This document shows positions 29,801-40,400 of a stretch of DNA of 64,000 bases, in pieces. The notes below the pieces were generated by a model. The model did not search any database, was not told the DNA's origin, and saw only the letters and a program-made list of their open reading frames with translations. Location of the stretch: contig CM063504.1 of assembly GCA_032207245.1 (NCBI GenBank), positions 20,798,926 through 20,862,925 on the forward strand, written 5' to 3'. Source of the DNA: Pardosa pseudoannulata. Taxonomy: Eukaryota; Arthropoda; Arachnida; Araneae; Lycosidae. Position numbers and translations under genes: made by a program. How positions within the stretch are numbered: the stretch's first letter is position 1; every line of letters starts with the position of its first letter.

Positions 29801-32800
29801 AATGATAAAACATTCTTATAATTCAACTTCAACACAGTATTTGGAATAAATCTTATTAAATTAGAATACAGAAACAAATCACAATAATGCAAACAGTGGA
29901 GATTTTGAAATAAAGCATTTATAATAGAGTAATTTTGAAATATAGCACTATTAAACATCACAATAGTTAGCATGACAGCCCCACATGAACCTTGAACTTC
30001 AGAAATATTTCCTGAACTACCTACTCACCAGCCATGGATCTCTAGTGTGTTTTTTTTTTCTCATAGCACTAAAGTCTATATCTAGGAAGACCCAGCTATT
30101 TTTTTATCTACCTTTCTGTCTTTCACCAAAGGAAATCTCACTAAAAACTTTCAATAATGCCTTCTCAGAGTTCATTCTCAAAGCATGGTCTACCCATTTC
30201 CATCCGATTCTATTTAATATGCACTTAAGCTCACAAATTTCACTGTCTTCATATTTAACAAGTTGGTACAGTTCAAAATCATGTCTTCTTTTCCAAATGC
30301 TATTATCAAGGAGACCAAAAATGCCCTTAAAAATTCTCCTTTCAAAAATTGCCACAGCCTTCTTTTCCTTTGATGTTAATGATTTAGTGCCATATGCTAG
30401 CAAGTGCTTGAAAGTTTTGGGCAGGTTCTCAGTTTTTCTTTTGATAAGATGGAATTTCAGCTGGTTTCTTAAACTATAGAAACACTTATCAGCTACAATC
30501 TTATTTTGATATTCAATTTCTGATACTAAAACTGCAAACTCTACAATTTTTTTTTTAAAACTTTCAAATGCTTTTCTTTACTCCACAAAACATATGCTTT
30601 ATTTGTTCTTCATTTATTTTTATTTTAAATTTTTCCAGCAGCTTTTATTAATGCTAGGAAAGCTTCCTCCATATTTGCAGATCGTTCAATTGTGCCTGTA
30701 TCACAAACAGTTAAAATCTATATAATTTATCAAAAGCAGTTCCCCTTGCATATACATACCAGCAATTTTCAATAATCTTTACAAAGTCCTTTTTAAATAG
30801 AATACTTGCAAGAACATTTCCTTACCTAATTTGATTAAAAACCTCAAAGGGCCTGGAAATTTTTCTTGAACATGTACCATAGGGAAGACCCTATAAAGGT
30901 ATGCTCCACAAGATTTAATTAACTTTAATGGTACATAATTAACTTTAATGGTCTGACAATACTTTCTTTGCAGTTCCAATCTCTACACTGTCATTTGCTA
31001 CTCTACAATTAATGAACAGGTACCCACCAGTTCATTAATTTTATATTTCCTGCATTTCATCATAACTGTCCTCACGCTAAAACTTTTGGTCAACTGCCAA
31101 TTATTCTTTTTGAAAACCTCACTGGTGATCTCCAATAACATTGACAATATATGACAAATGGCCAAATAGAACATTTGAAAACACTTTATAAATGTTAAAA
31201 AGTTAATGTCTTCCTTTATATTTTTATACTCCAAAATGCTTCCCTTCTTATGCATAGGTCATAGGTAAGGAACGTGCAGCCTTGAGGCCATATGCAACCC
31301 CCATGAGTTCCTTGTACAGCATTCATAAAAATATTCTTGTACTAATTCTTTATGTAAATTATAACAATCTGAAAATTAACATAATTTTATTGCTATATTT
31401 ATTTGTTACAACTTACTATTATTTTTCTATTATATTTCTTTATAATGTAATAAATGTACTTAAAAATACTTCTACTTTATTATTTTGTTTGAAGATACAT
31501 TTATATATGTAGTTTATTAATAAAATAATAAACAAGATATAATGAGTTATAACACAAAGGTTATTACCTTACACATGTTTGAATACAAAGGTATTTTAAT
31601 GTTGAAAAATAAATTACTCTTTTTTAGTACAGTATCCCTATAATACAATAAATTGATGAACTATGTAAAAACTAAAATAATTTCATTAAAGTTGTATTCA
31701 TAAGTATATACTAGTGATGACATCACTAGTATATATGCATTGATCACTAGTATATGTATCACTAGTATATGATGTGTTGTTGCACCTATCATTCTAGTGT
31801 TGCCGAAATATACCAATAAGAAATATATACCGATGGTTCTGGTTTATTGTTTTACACAATAACTTTGTCTGTCATATTTATCATCTGTTGTAAATCTTGT
31901 GTTTTTTTTATTTATTTATATTTATTTTTTTGTGACTAGAGGGCATATAGTGAAAGGATGTGTATATAATTTAGCAAATGTTGAAAACAAAATCAGAACT
32001 CCTTTTGCAATCTAATCACCATATCTCAGTACAGTCCTAGTTTTTTTCTGCAAAACTATCTGCCATACCATTTCCTTGAATGGGTATTAAATTCTAGTAT
32101 ATCTTCATTTGCTTTGGTCTTTGATTGCCACAGTACCATTACTACAACCTGCAATTTTACAGTTTAAAGTAAGCTTGTGGTTGGTATTTATTCATAACAA
32201 ATTGTCTGTTCAGAGGTGACCGGCTTTAAGTTGTGTTAGACTAAGGCAAATGTGGAAACTATGGGGAATGAACTTGCAGACATTCAACCGAAGGTCATGA
32301 CTAAGCAGGATGTAAGAGTTGGTATGAGTCCCAGTAAGTGTCAGCACAGTCTATTAAGGTTTGCCATACAGGTGTGGCAGTTATGATAAAATATATGAAA
32401 CAGGAAAGTTCCCATTCTAAATGGCCTCCCGAAGTATTACTAAGTAGGAATTTCTCTGATCATTTTCACGCCGACTTCATCACAGACCATGGCTGTCATT
32501 TTTCTTAACCATCCTGGGTGCTGGGTCGTTGCTAATGTTGATAGTTTGTATTTTGTCTACAACTGGAGTACAGTAGTGAATTTAAGATATAAACTTCTAC
32601 CCACTAATGTGTAGTCTTTTTCTTACTCTGTTTTGCTATTGAATTTGGTTTCCCCATCAGAACATTGTTCTCATCTTTTATCCCATTTTTCTCCAAGGTG
32701 AACCAGCTTATTCATCATTTTAATTAATGTTTTATGTGTTATTGTATTTTATGTTGAGTGAAAAGTGTTTTGTTCTACACCTGGTATTTACAATTTTTGT

Positions 32801-35800
32801 TTGTTTGATAAACTTAGTCCAACATTGGAGGGTAATGCCATGGATGATTGACTTATAAATATAACAATTTATGCAGCCTCCTTTATTACTTAACTAAAAT
32901 GTGGCCTTCAATGGCTAAAAGGTTCCCCTACCTCAATAAAGTATATAAGATACCAAGTTTGCATAAAGCAAACAAAGTTTATTTTTCACATACTATAAGT
33001 ATAGTTTCATAAATAATTGCATCTTGCAGCCTGCTGTTTTACTATTTTTCAGTTTATCGAAAACATACTGTTCTTCAGTGTTTGGAGTGTTAATCAAATC
33101 TCATCACAGCTTGCTTTGAAAGGGTCGCTAACTATACACATCAATTGACTCGATGTTTCGATACTTAACAGTTGATCAAAATATCAAACCTATTTTCTGA
33201 TATTTCCCTAAGAATTACTCAATGTCTAACATAGGAATATTAGTACAGCCTGTTAGTACCAACACAATAAAAAAAAATACACATTCTTAAATAAATAAGC
33301 AAGAGGAAGTTGCTTTTAAGTTATAAGATTAATCTGACATTTTGAAACAAGTTAAATATTTAAATAACACTCACATATATGAAAAATTTTCAAGGAAAAA
33401 TAATTACCCAAAATTTGAACTTCTACATGTCTTGGCTTTTCAATGAATTTTTCAATAAAAACAGCACCGTTACCAAATGCTGATGTTGCTTCTGAGACAG
33501 CTCGTTTGAAAAGTTCTTCAAATTCCTTTCATAAATTCAAACATAACTTAATGCATGCAAAATTAATAAAATGTATTTGAAACATCAAAGAATTGGAAAA
33601 AAAATCATTGCTTATATTTCAACATTTTTAGAAATAGATATGCTTGTAAACACTAATAAAATGAGCCTCCAAATAATATAATACACATTATGGTATCTAG
33701 ATAAAAAGCTTTAAATCAAACTTCTTTGTGCACAGTAAAGTTTCATATGCATAACAATCTGTTATATATGGTCTATTCATATATATAACATTCTCATTGC
33801 CCTCAAATTTCTGAACTAAAAATAAACCAACAATTTTGATAGTTTTAGCATATTAAAGCAACACAAATATTGAACTATAATAATTAAATTTTAAAATGAA
33901 ATGGAAGGCTCAAAATTTAAAGCATTCAATCATAAAATGTGCAGAATCAGATGTGCAGAATCTGATATCATTTGTTTTGTTAAAAATTCATTCTTATTCA
34001 AAACATAAAATGAAGACCTATTCCTCCCCCCCACACACAAAATATATATCTCAAAATTGATAATCTTGAATTTATGTAATGATCCTAGCAGTTAAGATAA
34101 GCAATGAACCGATTCAAATAACTGCAAGAATTACAGTAATTATTTAAATTAATTACTTAAAATATTATGGCTCCTATCTAAGTTAAAACAACTTTTCTGG
34201 GTTAAATCAAATATCTGAAGAGACTTATTTTAGTTCTTTGTTAAAAACATCAGTTTCCTCTTATTTTGTTTATGAGGAGGGTGGGCTTAATAGACAGTTT
34301 ACGAAAAAGGAAATTAAGAAAAAATGTTTCTCTATATAAATGTAGATAAGCAGAAGTTAAATGCTTTTACATAGATTAGAAAAATAATCCACTAAACTGA
34401 TTTATTCTCTGATTCTGAAGACACAATGTATTGAAACACCACCTGTGAATGTCATAATACAACTTGGTGATATGTCACACATACTGAGAAAAGGAGGGAA
34501 AAAAAGGGGGATTCTTTGCTGCACAATCAGATTTTATTTTAAATAAGTTTCTAAATAAAAGGCAAATGTAACATTTATAACTATTAGATAACTTATAAAA
34601 GTCTTTTTTAAAATTAGTATAGTCTATGGAGAAATTAAATTTTTTTTTAAGTCCCATTCCTTTAGTATTTTTTAATTTGTCAATCAAATATCAAATACAG
34701 TCAACAGTACTTTTGAAACAAATAAATCTGCATGTACTACTAACAAACATCTGTGCTACTAACAAACATAGAATACTTCCACAGAACAAGATAAAATATT
34801 ATACAATTAGAAAAATAAACTCTTACATAACACAAAATCTTAAAACATTTCAACTTAAAAACTTTTACATAGAAATCATAAAAAGATAATTAAGAGGTTG
34901 ATTAAATAATTAGCCATAAAGAATTTTAAAAAACATTACACTGCTTAAATATCAAATACTTACCCCAAACTCCAAAACTGTAAAGTCATCCATTACAGAT
35001 TTATACTAGCCCTTTCATTCATAATAGATAAAAGTTATACAGGGCTTTCTTTCTCTCAAGCATGTGTATCAAATTTAAATTTTCAGTATCTATTAATTTT
35101 AAAACAAAAATTCAAAATCTTAAAAGAATGATTAATTTAACTCTTACAAAATAAAATTTTATTTTTGATTGAACAAATAACACAATACTGAGGAAAGATA
35201 CTATAATGTTTTAAAAATTATTAATATTAGTAAAAAAAATTAAAGTGATCTATTTAGCACTTCTACTGTCAATGTATTGGCCAATATATACTTAAGGAAA
35301 ACGATGCAACAGACCAATTTATATGCCCACTTTTTTCTTTGTTATTTTTTACTTTCTAAAAATTAAAATCAATCCACACAATTTATCTGCCATTCTAAAC
35401 CCCAATTATATCTTCAATGATGCAGGAGGGGATAATAGGTGCATTAAATAAAACTGAAAAGTTTGAATAATTTAAAATCTGCAATCCTGTAAAATTCTCA
35501 AATTCAGTCAAGGCAGTCTGTACATTTCACATGAAACAAGCTAAAAAGATAATGAAAACTAATAATTTAATTGCTTTGTTTTTAAACTATATTATGATGA
35601 CTTAATAATAATTTGAAGCTATCTTGTGTTAAATTCAAAGTAGTGATCATGAATACACTTTCAATGAAACATATCTTCGAATAATTCTGCAAATTGTTTA
35701 GAAAACTTTGAATAAAGGGAAAAAATGATTTTCAAACCTCAAAAAATTAAAAAGGTAAATGTTAGGTACCTCAACTTATTGTGGTTACTACTGTGCAGTT

Positions 35801-37383
35801 ATTTTTATGCCATTTTTAAAATGGAAAGAGAAAAATATGTCATTTTTTTAAATTTAAACAAATTAGTTTCAATAGTTAAATATAATTACCAAACATTTCC
35901 ACAATACTTACATCCATATTTTTGACTACACGCATACCTCTACCACCACCACCATATGCTGCTTTTAAAATAATTGGAAGCCCATGTTCTTTGACAAAAC
36001 TTGCAGCATCTTCAATGTCTAAGACAGGTGTGTCAGTGCCTGGTACAACTTTTACTCCTATAAAACTAAAGCTTCTTAAAAATCTGGAAAAATAGTCTCT
36101 AAAGTAAGAAAAAAAAAAGAAAACGTAGTAAATTAAGCTAGTCTACATCTATTTTTGATCTATGAAAGACTTTTGGAACAAGCAATTATTTTTATTACAC
36201 ACACACGTGTATGTAAACATCAGAAATTCTCATATTATTAAATCATAAGCCATTACCAATTTATTTAAGCTAATAAACTTAAAGGTTCATAGTATGAATA
36301 AGGACAAGAAAGAAGGAGTGAGATTATAATAATACACCATATTTCACCTCTACAATAATACTTGAACTGTGTGTTTTACCTTCAGATGAATAAGTTTATT
36401 TCCCCATCATAGAAAAATTAGTTTCAAATTTAAATATTGAGCTTGCGCTATTTCCTAGAATTAAAATTATATGTGTGTGCTAGGTTTTAAAACAAGTTTC
36501 TAAATTAAGGTAAATTAAACAATAAATGCAATGCACTCTATGGTGCAGATTGTACAGGGTTGAATTAATTTATATAAACATCTTGCATGCCAACTTTGCT
36601 ACAGAAAAGTTGGAGGAAGAGAGTGGATTGACTCTTCACTCAAAATCCTTCCTTTGTTAAGTAACATTGGTACCAAAATTAGTGTCATGTTGTAAGAAAT
36701 GAAATAAAATAGAACTTAATATGAATAGAGTCTTAGTCATTTATGCACAATAATAATATACTGTCATATATATATTAATGGAGAAAGAAAAAATGGAATC
36801 ACTATCGGTAAAATAGAACCAATATTAATACCCTTAAACCTACTATAGAAGTTATCTTTAATTAAATAAAACAATTACCACTTACACAAACATTTTTAAC
36901 TATTTGAAAAATAGAAATAGTGTACTTTATGTAAAACTATTTTAAAATTACATTACAACAATTTCACTTTGATTTTGAAAAAGTTAATCTATTTTTTTTC
37001 TCACTGAAATTTGAGCAGGCAATTAACACAATACTAAATAAGTAATAATTAGGATGAATAAATATTAAAAATATTCTGAATTTTCAAAAAAATTCAAAAT
37101 ATTCTCACAGTATTGTTTGTACACTTACCTTTAATAAGCTTTTAAATGGAAAAAATAATAATAATAATAATTAAATAATGAATAATGAATAATAAATACA
37201 CACACACACACACACATACACACACATACATAAACTTACCTTTAGTAAGCTTATACACACACACATACACACACATAATAATAATAATACATATAATATA
37301 TATATATGTATGTACATGTATATATATATATATGTGTGTGTGTATATATATATACATATATATACATATATACACACACACAC

Positions 37384-37428
<45 letters not shown>

Positions 37429-40400
37429 TAACAACATTAGGTACCAAACATGGCTAAATTCAGAAAGAAAAGCCTGAAATTATACTAGAAAGAAAAGAGA
37501 AATATATTCAGCTTTACACCCCACACATTCAGTAAACTAAGTTTAAAAAAAAATATTTAATACCTGCAGCTATTGCTGATTTTCTAGCAGATACTTTGTC
37601 TCCCATTTTTTCCATAACCACAGGAGATGGACCAATGAACCGAATACCAGCAGCAATACAAGCTTGAGCAAAATCTGCTCTTTCTGATAAAAATCCATAT
37701 CCAGGATGAATGGCATCAATATTATTTTCCTAATATATTAAATATTTTTAAGAGTGAGTATTATTACATTTTTACATGAATATCATTTAATAATTCATGT
37801 TTTCTATATCAAAACATTTTAAATTATCAGGATTATTTAAAAAAGATAATAAAATTTAAGTAAATCACTGTATACAATTTTAAGGTCAAATTAAAAATAT
37901 CAGAAAGATAAGTATACATTTCATATCCCTCTTTATACTTCTTTAGTTTTATTTCTGGTTTGGTTTGGTTTGGTTTGGAGCGCTACAGTCTACTTTTTGC
38001 AACACGAGGGCTAATGAGACCGTGACCTACTGCTTAAAGCTGATTCCGAATGGCTACGAACATCCATGCCACTGTGGGATTCGAACCCACGAACTCCGGT
38101 TCCGAAAGCCAGCACCCTAACCATTCGGCCATTGTTCGGCTGTTTTATTTCTGGTACCTGGTTATTAAGAAGACTAACAAATGAACATTTACAGGTTTTG
38201 AAAATAAGATTTATTTCAAGAGCAAATAAGAGGTATATCTGTTGGAAATGAGTCTAACTTTTAATCTCATCATATGTCTAAGAAAAAGAACATTTCAATA
38301 AGATTTCTCTGATACAGAATTTTTTAAAGTGTACTCAGAATAATTTTTTTTTCTTTTTTTTGTGAATTAATTTACCTCAGTTTAAACAGTCTATAGATAT
38401 ATTCTATTGTTATTTAGAGTTTTTAAGAAAAATGGTCTAGAATAGAATACTCTTAAGCATTAAAAAACCCTTTTATTACAGAATTGTTAAGTTTACCCAA
38501 AATAAACTTATTAACAGTAATGAAAACAAACATTTTTTTAAAAAATGAAATACTCATGCAATGAAAGTTAACAAGTTAAATTATGTTAACTTCTTTTGCT
38601 ACCTAACTATTTTGATTAGTAATTTTGACTACTTTATAGCTTTTCTTTTTTTTTTTAAAGAAAGAAAAAAAAAAGAAAATATGATGGGAGGGGATAATCT
38701 TCAAAGATTTTCTTTAAGAGTTTAACTACACATACCTGTGAAATTTTAATAATTTCAGGAATGTTGAGATATGCTTGAACTGGGGGTAAGCCTTTTCCAA
38801 TCAAATAGGATTCATCTGCTTTTTGTCGATGCATGTGCATTTTATCTTGCTCTGAATATACTGCAACAGATCGTATGCCAAGCTCTGTGCATGCTCTAAA
38901 TACTCTAATAGCAATTTCTCCTGTTAAAAAAGTTTAAATATAAACAAGTTATAATGCAAACTGACAAAAGTACTATGCTTAACTTAAAAACATGTTAACA
39001 CCTAAGTTCTTTAGTCTTTATAATTATGAAAACAAAAATCAAAATCAAAATTAGAAAAAAAATTACATAAAATTAGGAAGAAATACACACAATTTAGTAA
39101 ACTCAATCTACAGCTATTAAAACAAAAAACAATAGCTGTTCTTGTAATCAAGTTAATAATTTGATGTTTTAATTTTAGTTTATATTAATAAAATATTACT
39201 TAACCACTTCAGATTTAACAATTTTCTTAATGAAGCCCATACTATAAGTTTTTTTTCTCATATTCAAATACCAAAATACTCAGTTTTATCTAAATGATTT
39301 TTTCCTCACTTGTCAAATACAAAAGGAATACTTTTAATTAATAAAGACAGGTATTTCCTTTCATATTATATTTTATAAAAAGGACAAAAATGCTGCTCAT
39401 TTTAAAGTATTTAAACATCTGTATTTTGTTCTATAAATGTAAAATAGACTTACAAGGCATCTGGTGTGGACACAACATGGGTTCCTTTGTACACTGATGA
39501 AATTATACTTTTTTTTATACATTTTATTTAAACTTATCTGAATGTGACAAACAATTTTCAAATTCTTTAATAGTGAACAGTTATACAGCTACCAACATAT
39601 TAGTTTTTAAAACATCAAAAGTTTATAAAATATTAAATTTACACATCAACAAAATTAACAGTGTTTAAGCAAAATTCCATTATGTTCCATTTTGATTCAC
39701 AAATTGCATTTGTGAAAAGTCTATTAATAGACTTTTCACAAAATACCCTATCTGAAAACAGACCCCTAACAATACTTGCATTTTTAAAAAGATCTTTTAT
39801 AATATTTTTATATTAAAAATAGATCCTTCACAAAATTTGCTCAGTGAAAAACTGATTTTTCACAAATCTGTATCTTACAATTAACTTTGAATTAATAACT
39901 GAATCCCTGAATAAATGTAAGTTTATTTATAAATCTGTACACATTTGTGAATACACACACATAATTGTTTTAAATAATACTTTCTCTAAAATGGAATTTT
40001 AACTTAGTATTTTCAGATTTGTAAATTTGTATATTTTCACAAAACAAGACCTTCACTGAAAGACATTTAAAGCTAATTTCAGTTTCACAAAATGAGTATA
40101 ATTCACAATTACATATAAACAGGACCTGCCTGAAAAATCTGGACGACAGACTCTCAACTACATTTTAAATACTTCATAGGAAATTTGAAAACCTATAAAT
40201 TCATAGTATATCAGGCATTTTAACCACCAAATATTATTGGCCAAAAGAGTAAAATTGAAGTATATTTACTCAACAACTGGCTTATTTAGATCTTAATGGA
40301 TTTTTATGTTTTAGATTTATGCTCAAACAAATAAAATCATTAAAATTATACTATATTTTAAAAAGCAAAATTTTACCTCTGTTAGCAACAAGAATCTTTT

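Larger units (their letters stand above)
27878..33407 (-). other. PC: PC intron with LINE remnant and palindromes
   Basis: It contains a LINE C-terminal remnant (30104..30560), a hairpin at 28930..28971 and a 31-bp palindrome at 31705..31735. Bases 31750..33400 are somewhat richer in GC and may include old repeats that I cannot name. Confidence 0.7.

Noticed and set aside
29985..30479. 164-codon plus-strand frame
   Set aside because: It lies antisense to the LINE remnant at 30104..30560, whose protein similarity is clear; this frame has no motif.
37142..37457. Open frames of Tyr/Ile/His or Val/Cys repeats on both strands
   Set aside because: They are translations of CA and TA microsatellites.
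38050..38141. A tRNA gene (B-box, T-loop-like sequence)
   Set aside because: The sequence continues into a conserved non-tRNA body and tail, is bounded by 13-bp duplications and is repeated in the window, so it is a SINE head.
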